A stretch of 33,461 nucleotides of DNA, taken from contig CAZDQM010000015.1 of the NCBI GenBank assembly GCA_964507825.1, positions 1-33,461 of the forward strand, given 5' to 3'. The position numbers were made by a program, and so were the translations under genes. The notes beneath the pieces are model-generated. The model had not been told where the DNA came from. It searched no databases and was given only the letters and a program-made list of their open reading frames with translations. Origin of the DNA: JAWVZS01 sp964507825. Lineage in GTDB: Archaea; Thermoproteota; Nitrososphaeria; Nitrososphaerales; Nitrosopumilaceae. Positions 1 to 8,100 of the stretch are shown piece by piece; the first letter of the stretch is position 1, and every line of letters starts with the position of its first letter.

Positions 1-257
1 GCCGGAAGCTTGGAGAACTCTATTTCGACGTTCCTGAGATCGCACTCCACCCTCTTGTTCTGGAGGAGTTTCCCACCCGAGTCCATCAGCGCCACCTGCA
101 TGAATTTTTTGTGCAGATCGATTCCAACAAAATGTTCCGGACCGCCGCCGGGGGTCTCTGCGCAGACCGTACCGGTGGCCCGTGCCTTTTCCGTTTTGGC
201 TACGCCAACAGCCTTCACGCGTCCACTTTTTGCGATCCCTAATCTGTTTGTTTGCAT
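1..257 (-). CDS. IS110-like transposase, N-terminal part (cut by window edge)
   Basis: Reading the minus strand from an ATG at 257 gives an open frame of 85 codons that runs off the left edge. After about 50 basic/Gly-rich residues it shows 'FVGIDLHKKFMQVALMDSGG', the typical first strand of IS110-family DEDD (RuvC-like) transposases, in which the Asp of 'GID' is the first catalytic acidic residue. The rest of the catalytic domain and the C-terminal serine domain lie outside the window. The N-terminal extension before 'VGID' is longer than usual, so translation might start further in, for example at the GTG nine codons downstream of the ATG. IS110 elements carry a guide (bridge) RNA in non-coding sequence next to the transposase, which fits the gene-free stretch just upstream. 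Family assignment rests on this one motif. Confidence 0.72.
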   Translation of the reverse strand, partial: MQTNRLGIAKSGRVKAVGVAKTEKARATGTVCAETPGGGPEHFVGIDLHKKFMQVALMDSGGKLLQNKRVECDLRNVEIEFSKLP

Positions 258-572
258 TTCGGCCTTGCGCTGATCACGGTGAATACCATCTGATTTCCGA
301 CCTTGCCGCGCTCTGCTTGCCACATATGGTTACATTATACCTGACTCAACACATTCGGGCATGAATTCTGAATCGACCTGAGTGTGTACTAGCCAAACAG
401 ATCTTATACACAATTGGAAAAATTCTCCGATCAAAAGATGGCTAATGTAAACATGAATTTGAGCAGTCTTTTTCCAGAGATTAATCTATATTGTCCCAAA
501 ATATTCGAAAATCGATGTCACGATACTATACCGTGAACGTTTTCTATACAATGTATTGCAAGATATACGGGG
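258..572 (-). other. Non-coding region upstream of the IS110-like transposase; possible bridge-RNA region
   Basis: About 315 bases without a convincing gene lie upstream of the transposase. The stretch contains a 10-bp stem, including G-T pairs, between 350-359 and 377-386. It also contains a segment (330-394, minus sense) that is closely similar to 14709-14787 on the plus strand. In the IS110 group the guide RNA is encoded upstream of the recombinase, so this is the expected place for it. That it is a bridge RNA here is inference: no element end, core dinucleotide or guide loop could be fixed. Confidence 0.35.
330..394 (-). repeat. Dispersed repeat copy A, upstream of transposase
   Basis: Read on the minus strand, this segment shares with 14709-14787 (plus) a block with the pattern 'tacacactc-N-ggtcgattc', then 'attcat-N-ccc', and ends in the identical 15-mer 'tcaggtataatgtaa'. 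Copy A lacks about 9 bases that copy B has before the 15-mer. Copy A sits 73-137 bp upstream of the transposase start. Confidence 0.6.
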
Positions 573-1434
573 ATGATACGGCATAAAGTCTTCGTATGTT
601 GTCGCCCTTTTACCAGTACGAAATGAGGAACATATGATCAAGACATGTCTTGAAGACGTTCTCAAAAATCAGCACATAGACAAAGTTGTTGTCGTATGTG
701 ATCGTTGTATCGACAAGACACAACCCATGGTGGAGGAGATATCGAGCAATAGCGACAAATGCATGGTTGTTGAAAAGACATCTACCAAATATCGCAAGGC
801 GCATCTGGGATATTACACCGGCGAGGCTAGGAATGCGGGGCTCAAAGCTATGGCAAAATTACATCCAGACTATGTCGTTTTAATTGATGCAGACTTTACA
901 CTGCCTACTGACCATGTCTTCAAAGGCGTCAAAATCCTAAATTCAGACTCGCGTGTTGGGTTGGTGGGAATTAGAATTGCCGCGACGGAAAATGAACGTG
1001 GTTCAGTAATCGATGCTGGTTCCATAATCCGATACAGTATAATTGAGAGGTGGGGGGGCATTAAGGAATCCGCTAGGGACATCACAACCCTGGCAAAAAT
1101 GCTCATCGCTCAGGGTTATAAAACAGAGTATATTACATACCGCGATACTAATTCCATGCTGGCAGTTGATCCAAGCAAGGATACGCTTAGACGCTGGTAC
1201 TGGGGACACATTGGAATAGGATATGCCGCATATACTAATCACGCGTCTTTTTTATTTTATACAATAGATGTTTTAAGAGAGGTAATTCTTGAGCGGCAAT
1301 TTCATCAAATATTATACTTGATAGGCTGGCTCTCTGGATACTTGCACCGTGCTAAACGCATTGATGAATTAAAAGAATATGCCCTTGAAAGGCTAAGGAG
1401 TAGAAGAATAGCGTTCTGGTACAGGCGCCGCTAG
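573..1434 (+). CDS. Family 2 glycosyltransferase, start region disturbed
   Basis: The protein resembles GT-A fold family 2 glycosyltransferases, which transfer sugars from nucleotide sugars. Counting from the ATG at 634 it has a Rossmann-like 'KVVVVCDRCID' segment, 'GEARNAGLKA', and a D-A-D motif at residues 85-87 that would bind the metal and nucleotide sugar. The C-terminal part has a hydrophobic stretch ('ILYLIGWLSGYL') and a basic tail. The expected N-terminal strand and NEE motif are encoded upstream of 634, in the same frame ('YVVALLPVRNEEHMIKTC', from about 595). That frame has no ATG, GTG or TTG between the stop at 574 and the ATG at 634. An ATG at 573 lies in another frame and would need a shift of frame near 575-595. 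The gene is therefore broken at its start, uses an unusual start codon, or contains a sequence error. Its acceptor is unknown. Confidence 0.7.
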
Positions 1435-1542
1435 GCCAAGCATGCTCCTTTATACGGTATGTACTCTGGACAGAGTTTGGTGTACTAAATTGCATGCCAT
1501 TGTTCATGACTGATCTGCAGGCTGCGCCCGACTGCAATAGTT

Positions 1543-1659
1543 ATGGCAACATGTAGGAATCTTGTAGCAGATTCTAGTCTAATCTTTGATGAATGGTACC
1601 CTAATCATGAGGACCCAGACCCTCATGCAATAGTGAAATCTGAGTACGGGTATACATAA
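1543..1659 (+). CDS. Possible 38-residue small protein
   Basis: An ATG-started frame in the gap between the glycosyltransferase and the hydrolase encodes 38 residues with an acidic, Pro/His-containing middle ('FDEWYPNHEDPDPHAIV'). No family is recognised. No clear ribosome binding site or TATA box decides the start, and the frame stays open back to 1510. Amino-acid composition looks protein-like, but a frame this short can arise by chance. The remaining gap from 1435 to 1717 shows nothing else. Confidence 0.18.
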   Translation: MATCRNLVADSSLIFDEWYPNHEDPDPHAIVKSEYGYT

Positions 1660-1717
1660 GCGTGGACTGATCGCACGGGTTGAAAAAACTTATCTAACGA
1701 ATTGAAAGAATGCAGCT

Positions 1718-2509
1718 TTGTTGTATGAAAAATTCACTACTGTCGACGGGTATAGAATCCGATACCTTGATTCCTCCTCGGATATGCCGCCCATGGTTCT
1801 GCTTCACGGACTAGGCGCATCTGCTGAGCGCTGGGCGTTTGTTATACCGCGATTACAGAAGAACTTTCAGGTTATTGTTCCGGATCTTGTTGGATTCGGC
1901 CTCAGCGACAAGCCAATCGTGGACTATACACCCGAATTCTTTTCGGACTTTTTGAAAAAATTCTTCGAGACCATGGGCATTTATGATCCGGTACTGATCG
2001 GATCGTCGCTTGGGGGGCAGATCGCAGCAGAATACTGCTCAAGGGCGTCCTCTGACATTCGTAAATTAATACTTGTGTCGCCTGCAGGAGTCATGAAGTC
2101 GTCCACACCCGCCTTGAATGCGTACATCATGGCGGCGTTGTACCCGAGTTATGAAGGGGCACAGCACGCGTTTGAGGCGATGTCTGGAACCCCAAGAAAG
2201 ATTGATCCTGATATAATAGAGGGGTTTGTGGAGCGCATGCGCATGCCCAACGCAAAGATGGCCTTTATGTCTACACTGTTGGGATTAAAGAACGCCGAGG
2301 TCATCACGCCAAAACTGCAGTTGATCAAGGCCGCCACCTTGGTCATATGGGGGAGACGCGATCCTGTAATTCCAATCCGATATGCAGACACGTTTGTCTC
2401 ATCCATTCGCGACTCTAGGTTTTTTAGGATGGATTTTTCAGGGCACACGCCATACGTGGAGGATCCGGACAGATTCTGCAATATTGTGTTTGACTTTCTG
2501 GATGTATGA
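1718..2509 (+). CDS. Alpha/beta hydrolase
   Basis: A 263-residue hydrolase of the alpha/beta fold (MhpC/lipase-like). The oxyanion segment is 'VLLHGLGASAERW' (from residue 27) and the nucleophile elbow is G-S-S-L-G at 95-99 with Ser97. The acid is Asp215 in 'WGRRDPVIP' and the base is His243 in 'SGHTPYVEDP'. No signal peptide is present, so it should be cytoplasmic. It starts with TTG at 1718 (a second TTG follows at 1721), because no ATG lies in frame upstream. It ends 31 bp before the phasin-like gene and lies next to the PHA cluster, so a role as a PHA oligomer hydrolase or thioesterase is possible, but the sequence does not prove a substrate. Fold and triad are secure; function is general. 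Confidence 0.85.
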   Translation: MLYEKFTTVDGYRIRYLDSSSDMPPMVLLHGLGASAERWAFVIPRLQKNFQVIVPDLVGFGLSDKPIVDYTPEFFSDFLKKFFETMGIYDPVLIGSSLGGQIAAEYCSRASSDIRKLILVSPAGVMKSSTPALNAYIMAALYPSYEGAQHAFEAMSGTPRKIDPDIIEGFVERMRMPNAKMAFMSTLLGLKNAEVITPKLQLIKAATLVIWGRRDPVIPIRYADTFVSSIRDSRFFRMDFSGHTPYVEDPDRFCNIVFDFLDV

Positions 2510-2517
2510 TTTATATA
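2510..2517 (+). promoter_or_regulatory. TATA box of the phasin-like operon
   Basis: The sequence 'tttatata' is centred about 27 bp before the ATG at 2541, the spacing expected for an archaeal TATA box driving a leaderless transcript. This argues against longer starts in the same frame, which would place the box inside the gene. It overlaps the end region of the upstream hydrolase gene. Confidence 0.6.
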
Positions 2518-2540
2518 CCCGTCTAATCCCTTCATTACCA

Positions 2541-2957
2541 ATGAGCGGTAATCAAAACCAATATGATCCTTTAACTATGTTTCAAAAGTGGATCCAAAAG
2601 AGCGGCGAGGCACAGACTGAATTCATGCATAACTTTGCCTCCCTGATGAGAAACGATCAGGCCTTCAACCCATTGGATACGCTAAAGACGATCACGGAAA
2701 AGACCGTTCAGACTCAAAGCGACATAGCCGAAAGGGTGGCCTCGCTTCAAAGCCATGCGATGAACAGCATGCTGGGCATTGGACATGCGTTGCCCGGATT
2801 CGGAAACTGGGGCGCATACAAGACCACCGTTGGTAGCAATGGGCGCATATCGATTCCAGAGGCAGAGCGAGACGCCCTTGGGCTAGGGGAGGGCGACCTA
2901 GTCCAGGTAATCGTGCTTCCGGTGTCGAGGAAATCAAAAAGGGAGGTGAAACAATGA
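2541..2957 (+). CDS. Phasin-like protein with C-terminal AbrB/SpoVT-like domain
   Basis: A 138-residue protein with two parts. The N-terminal 85 or so residues are amphipathic and helical ('MFQKWIQKSGEAQTEFMHNF', a heptad-like region and several Gln/Met), resembling PHA granule-associated phasins. The C-terminal part ('TVGSNGRISIPEAERDALGL', then 'EGDLVQVIVLPV') matches the swapped-hairpin AbrB/SpoVT DNA-binding fold. In haloarchaea, AbrB-like proteins and phasins are encoded beside phaE-phaC, and the same pairing here points to a granule protein or regulator of PHA genes. The start at 2541 is chosen from the TATA box 27 bp upstream. Its stop overlaps the next start (ATGA), so the two are co-translated. 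Either a structural or a regulatory role is possible. Confidence 0.75.
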   Translation: MSGNQNQYDPLTMFQKWIQKSGEAQTEFMHNFASLMRNDQAFNPLDTLKTITEKTVQTQSDIAERVASLQSHAMNSMLGIGHALPGFGNWGAYKTTVGSNGRISIPEAERDALGLGEGDLVQVIVLPVSRKSKREVKQ

Positions 2958-3379
2958 GTAAGAACGAACAACCATCCAATCCAAGAGACGTCTTTTCGGT
3001 ATATATGCAGAGCTTTGACAAGCTGTTCAATGCAGTAAGGCAGTCTGTTCCACAGTACTACCAGTCCGTGACCAACATGCAACAGGAGCAGCTTCAGGCA
3101 TACGAGGGATTTGTAACCACGACAGTCGGAATGCAAAAAGAGTTTGCAAAAAAGTCCGGAGTCAACGCAATGGTACCAGAAGCAGCTGCAAAGATTGTCA
3201 GAGAGTATTCAGACGAGCTGGTAAAAGCATCAAACATCCAGAATCGTATTATACTGGCATCAATAGATGCGGCACAGCAGAACCTAAAGACGTTCAACAA
3301 CAACGCGAAATCATTTGCTGATCTGAACAAGAATATAGTCCAGTCGTGGATTTCCGCGTTTACTACAAGGAGCAACTAA
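2954..3379 (+). CDS. Phasin-like PHA granule protein
   Basis: A 141-residue, almost entirely helical protein rich in Gln, Asn and Ala, with repeats of the type 'FDKLFNAVRQSVPQYYQSV' and 'NNAKSFADLNKNIVQSWISA'. This is the usual look of phasins (PhaP/phasin_2-like), small amphipathic proteins that coat PHA granules and control their number and size. No signal peptide or catalytic motif is present. It overlaps the AbrB/phasin gene by four bases and faces phaC across 76 bp. The assignment relies on composition and neighbourhood, because phasins have little sequence conservation. Confidence 0.65.
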   Translation: MSKNEQPSNPRDVFSVYMQSFDKLFNAVRQSVPQYYQSVTNMQQEQLQAYEGFVTTTVGMQKEFAKKSGVNAMVPEAAAKIVREYSDELVKASNIQNRIILASIDAAQQNLKTFNNNAKSFADLNKNIVQSWISAFTTRSN

Positions 3380-3410
3380 CCACTAGTGGCATTCCTTTAT
3401 CTGGCGGTCA

Positions 3411-3457
3411 GGTCAGCGTCACAAGTATGGGGCGCTGATCACCGGCAGGATTTTTTT
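3411..3457 (+). terminator. Hairpin plus T-run between phasin operon and phaC
   Basis: An 8-bp stem with one G-T pair joins 3411-3418 and 3433-3440. A run of seven T at 3451-3457 follows ten bases after it. A separate perfect 10-bp palindrome ('ccactagtgg') lies at 3380-3389, directly after the phasin stop. Archaeal termination mainly needs the T-run, so this is a plausible end for the plus-strand operon. The T-run also overlaps the phaC stop codon on the other strand. Confidence 0.45.
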
Positions 3458-4514
3458 ATGATCTTTTCTTCATCCAAGCACCAAGCTCCGGCAGGACGGT
3501 CTTTTGCGACAGCGAGCTTGCAATCATTCCGACATGACCTGTCGGATATATCCTAAGCGTCTTGTCCTCACTACCGACAGCATAATGAATCGGCATGCTG
3601 CATTCGGGAGACACCAAGTGATCGCCGACTGCGACCTGCGTGAATATCGGCATTGTTATGTTCTTGAGAGAGACGTGCCTCCCGCCGATGTACATCTTGT
3701 TTTGTATGAGCAGGTTTTCTTGGTATATGTCCTTTATCCACTGCCTGAACAGCTCTCCTGGAATGGGCGGCGTCTCATCGAGCCACTTTTCCACTCTCAA
3801 AAAGTTGTCTACATATCTCTCGTTGTCTATATTGTTGAAGAATTTTATGTATTTTTCAATTCCCTGCTCAAACGGCTTTAGTATTGAAAAGCAATAGTAC
3901 ATGAACTCGGGCGGCATGTTCCCGATGGTCTCCACCATGCCGTCTACGTCTATGTGCTTTGCTAGGTTGCTTACTACCGTGGTGTCCTTCCACCCGTCTA
4001 TGACCGGCGCGGTAACAACTAGATTCCTGACGTTGGTTGGGTGCAGCGCCGCATATGCGGTCGCTATCGTGCCGCCCGTACAGTACCCCTGCAACGTTAC
4101 ATGATCGGTACCTGACTCTTTTTTTATAAATTCGATGCAGTTGTGTAGGTATCCGTTGACATAGTCGTCAAAGTCTAGGTACCTGTCTATGTTTGTGGGA
4201 ATGCCCCAGTCAGTCATGTACACGTCAAAGCCCTGCTTCAAAAGGCTTCTGACCCAGCTCTTTTCTGGCTGAATGTCTAGTATGTGGTACCTGTTGATTA
4301 TTGCATATGATATTATGATCGGAATGCCCACCTGCCTCTCTGTCAGCGGCCTGTAGTGGAGCAATCGGACTTTGTCTTCCTCGTATACCACGTCATGTTC
4401 AGTGATCTCTAGATCGATCTCGTCTGGCGAGAGGACGTGGTCTGGCGCCTGGGATACGTTTTTTGAAAACCGTATAATCTCTTCTATTATTTTAGGATCT
4501 ATTTGCCCCTGCAT
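3456..4514 (-). CDS. phaC: Class III poly(R)-hydroxyalkanoate synthase, catalytic subunit PhaC
   Basis: A 352-residue alpha/beta-fold synthase that polymerises (R)-3-hydroxyacyl-CoA into storage polyester on granules. The lipase-like box is 'GYCTGGT' with catalytic Cys145. Asp298 ('VAVGDHLVSPE') and His327 ('YPTGHVGMIAS') complete the triad. Length and triad spacing match class III synthases (about 355 residues), which need PhaE. The start overlaps the end of phaE by 23 bases, showing translational coupling. The phasin-like genes converge on it from the other side. The operon would store carbon and reducing power. Only the chain length of the monomers used cannot be read from the sequence. 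Confidence 0.95.
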   Translation of the reverse strand: MQGQIDPKIIEEIIRFSKNVSQAPDHVLSPDEIDLEITEHDVVYEEDKVRLLHYRPLTERQVGIPIIISYAIINRYHILDIQPEKSWVRSLLKQGFDVYMTDWGIPTNIDRYLDFDDYVNGYLHNCIEFIKKESGTDHVTLQGYCTGGTIATAYAALHPTNVRNLVVTAPVIDGWKDTTVVSNLAKHIDVDGMVETIGNMPPEFMYYCFSILKPFEQGIEKYIKFFNNIDNERYVDNFLRVEKWLDETPPIPGELFRQWIKDIYQENLLIQNKMYIGGRHVSLKNITMPIFTQVAVGDHLVSPECSMPIHYAVGSEDKTLRIYPTGHVGMIASSLSQKTVLPELGAWMKKRS

Positions 4515-5076
4515 TTCTCCTCCTCTTCCTGTCTGTTGATTCGAGCCGTGATATTCTTTTTCTGAGCGCGTGCAGCTCCCGGTACACTTCGTCGATCTCC
4601 TGCTTGTTGGGCAGGTTAGCCGACTGCAACATAACGTTCATGATGTTGTTCCAGTGCTTTGTAAGTTCCAATTCCTTGGCCACTAGTTTGCCATAATTCT
4701 CGCCGAATTTTTTAGAGTCAAATAGCTCGGTAAAGTCATTGTCAAAGATGTCGATCCACACCCTCTTGTATGCCTCAAACTGTTCGGCATCCTTTGGGAT
4801 CTCAGGCGCCTTGAGGCCCACCTTATTTTGCGCCTCGTTCCATGTATCTGCCATCTGCTTGTAGTATTCAGCTAGCGTCTTGTTGAATTCTATTAGATCC
4901 TCACTGGCTTCTAGTATCTCGCCGGTGATCTTTTTGGTACTTGCCGCGAGGTTTCGCATCGGGCCAACGGACATCAGGGCTTGCGGCTTGCTTGACATCA
5001 GGTGCATCAGGTCGTTCCAGAACACCGACATGTGCTTGTAATACTCGAATGTGTCCCTTCTTGTATCATTGGACAT
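4492..5076 (-). CDS. phaE: Class III PHA synthase subunit PhaE
   Basis: A 194-residue, mostly helical protein directly upstream of and overlapping phaC. It has the Trp/Tyr-rich helices typical of archaeal PhaE ('YYKQMADTWNEAQNKVG', 'AYKRVWIDIFDNDF') and a C-terminal coiled coil ('EIDEVYRELHALRKRISRLE') ending in a basic tail. PhaE has no catalytic residues; it forms the active complex with PhaC. The ATG at 5076 has an AT-rich TATA-like element about 25 bp upstream ('catttattg' on the minus strand near 5098-5106), consistent with a leaderless phaEC transcript. The family is recognised by context, length and helical pattern rather than by a strict motif. Confidence 0.9.
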   Translation of the reverse strand: MSNDTRRDTFEYYKHMSVFWNDLMHLMSSKPQALMSVGPMRNLAASTKKITGEILEASEDLIEFNKTLAEYYKQMADTWNEAQNKVGLKAPEIPKDAEQFEAYKRVWIDIFDNDFTELFDSKKFGENYGKLVAKELELTKHWNNIMNVMLQSANLPNKQEIDEVYRELHALRKRISRLESTDRKRRRNAGANRS

Positions 5077-5156
5077 GTATGTGCTGTATTACAGATCTCA
5101 ATAAATGGATCGCTCCTAGTTGGTGCAGACTCGCTACTAGACAAATGCTAGGATGA

Positions 5157-8100
5157 TTATCGTGTCGTTTGGAGCGTGCGGTGCGACCTGTATATGCGAG
5201 ATATAATCAGCCATGCGACGATTACGGGTCCTGCGTATGTTGCAAGCAACATGACAATACTTGTTATGCCGTGAATCATGACTGAGACTTCGGTGGCATC
5301 TGCCTGATTCATTACATCTAATATGGTGATTCCTGGGGTTATGGCAATCCTTACGATTTCATTGAATAGTGTGTTTTCCCTCTGCATGTCTGCAATTCCA
5401 GGTGAGATCACATAGTATGCCTCGCTAAACGTACTCATGAACAGAGTTCCTGCCTGAGTCTGAAGCAGGATGTTGTCGCGTATCTCGCGTAGGTGCTGTA
5501 CCTGGGGGGACAATTCTGAACCGTATGCGGCCGTGGCAATCAGGCACCCTCCGCCGGACTCTTCTATACACGCGCCGTCGACTAGTTTCATACCGTCGCC
5601 GCATGTGATCGGAGCTATAGTATCCTGTGTAGAGTCTGGTATATCATCTGGTATTGTATCTGGTACGACATCCTGGACTGTATCGCCGCCTGTATCTGTG
5701 TCTTCGGGCACGGGGTACGGTTCAATCTCTATATCCTCTGGTTCTGATTCTATATTGCGTGCGTCTGATTCTGACATTGTACTTTTAGGCTCCTGCGGTT
5801 CCTGATCCGGTTTTACCTGTATCTCCTTGACTGGCGGCATCCCTTGCACGGACTCGTACGTGATGCTGTTGACGCACTTGTCTACGTTTATGGTCTTGCT
5901 TGATACGTCAATAGTGCGTCCCGACACGTATACCATCTCTACGGCGATATAGTCTTCGCTGACACTCATTGGACTCGAATATGTGACATAGCCTTCGTCT
6001 CCTGCGGGTTCTGCCTTTAGTCGTCCAAGCTCCGATGTAAGCACCGTGACTCCCAGATCTTCAGAGTACGGTCCTGCAACTACCTGTATTGTACCCTCCT
6101 TGCAGTCCCATGATATGGAACGTATTGTATATAGTCCCTTTTCGGCTGTGCTGGCGCTGCCAAAGATCTTCCCGCCGCCTCCGGAGCCTCCGCCGCTCCT
6201 AGTTGTTTGGCGTGGCTCCGGCTCTTGTTCTGGTTCGGGCTCCGGCTCCGGCTCGGGCTCTGGACTTGGCGTTGGGAGGGCCCCGTATGATACTGTATTT
6301 GACTGGTGTAATCCTTGTGATGCCGGCGAATCGACTAGGTTGTAATGCTGTACGAGGCCGGTTTCCACAAACTGGGACATGACTGGATCATAGTATAGGT
6401 CGTTTCTCCATGTATTCTCTAGGCTCCATACTCCGTACCTCATATCCCGCAGGTCGCCTGCACTGTTCAGGTTTATTCTGCCTATTGCTCCGTCATAATC
6501 CGTGCCTACATTATGCATAGAGTCCCCTAGGACGTCGATATTGGTACTGTTGGCGTTGCCTAGGGCCTCGCCTAGCAACATTACAGAGTCATATGCCGTA
6601 TAGGCATACACGCTAGGCTCCCTGCCTATGCTGTTTAAAATGTGTGATTTTATGCGAAGATTCTTGTCATTCTCGTACGTAATCGGCTGTACGGACTCCA
6701 TTCCAAGGTTCTGTACTGTCAGTACGGCCTTTTCCATGCTTGTGATTCTGGGGATTACGGTATTGGCCTCTGCGCCAAACAGTGAGACCGTGATGCCGTC
6801 GGTTATGTGCAAGTTGTCGTGCACTGATGTTAGGAACCCTGCACTCTCTTCGAATCCTATGTAGAGTATGCCCACGTTGCACGCGGTGCCGCACCCTGCC
6901 GCGGTACTATTCAGCTTTGCCTCAAGCTGTTCTATGGAATCAAGGTACGTGTTGTCGTTGTACAGTATCGGGTCATCCGGACTGGCGTTTCCGAGACGCA
7001 CAAACTCTACCTTTACCTGTTCCATGATATCTGTTATCCATGTGTTATTTCTTCCAATCATTATTAGGACATCTGCTTTATCCCTGTCGACTAGGTTTGC
7101 AATGGCGGCGCCGTGCAGGGTGTGGTTTGCAATTATTCTGAATATGTTGTCATCTGCTGTATGTGTCGTGACCGCGGAGCAACAGCTTACAAACAAAGAG
7201 TTGGAGCCAAACAGATCATCGTGCACGGTATCTAACATCCCGTCAAGTGACGGGCCTAGGTAAATCCTGATACCTGAATTGTACATCTCTCTAAAGGAGT
7301 CATGGGCAATGCCGGGATTGGTCTGTGAATCCCGCTGGTCGGTCTCGATGCGCGGTACTCGTTCCATGGCATTCCAGTCTGATACTGCCAGCTTGATTGC
7401 CTCTGATATGTCCTGACCGTATCCTGACGCCCCGCCAGACAGGGGCACGATGGCGCCAAGCCTGACTGCATCTGGCAACGGTGATGTTTTTGCGCGAAGA
7501 TAGTCCCACTTGTCGGGATCAAACGGATATGTATCATCGTCAAACGACATCACTGTCAGTGTATTGTCATTACTGGAATGATCCGATTCTAGATAAAACG
7601 GCCCATGGCTGATCATGGCATGGCCGCGGTTATTTATCCAGTCGATTGAAGCCGCGTATCTTTGCGTATAGTTTATGCTGGTATCGTACAGTCCGGCGGG
7701 CGCGGTGCCGTTGTCTGTATATTCCTGAATGTATTCCTTTAAGACGTTTGAATGGGTGCTGTTTGCAAGCGACAGCCACTGCAAGTTACGGGCCGCATTG
7801 GATGTTGAAAATGAAAACTCTTTACTTATGACGGCTAGCTCCATTGCGGCGTATATCTCCCATGGCACGCTAGACCACAGCGCGCCCGTGGAGACTATGC
7901 GGTCCTCGTCGCTGTGCCAATAGTCCATGTATACGTCTATTGTGTCGGCATCAATCACCTTGTATCCGTATATGTGGTTTATCGTGTTTCGTGCGATCGA
8001 CGTATATGCCTCATCGTACGTGCTGTCACCGGGACTTGAACTGCCCCACTGCTCTGCAAAGTATGCTATGTACATCATGTCGTTGATATCCATTGGCTCC

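Noticed and set aside
2382..2540. A 53-residue N-terminal extension of the AbrB-phasin gene
   Set aside because: It overlaps the hydrolase coding region in another frame, and the TATA box at 2510-2517 fits the ATG at 2541.
6046..6345. A plus-strand frame with a Gly-Ser repeat
   Set aside because: It is the reverse reading of the Pro-Glu linker repeat of the large exported protein.
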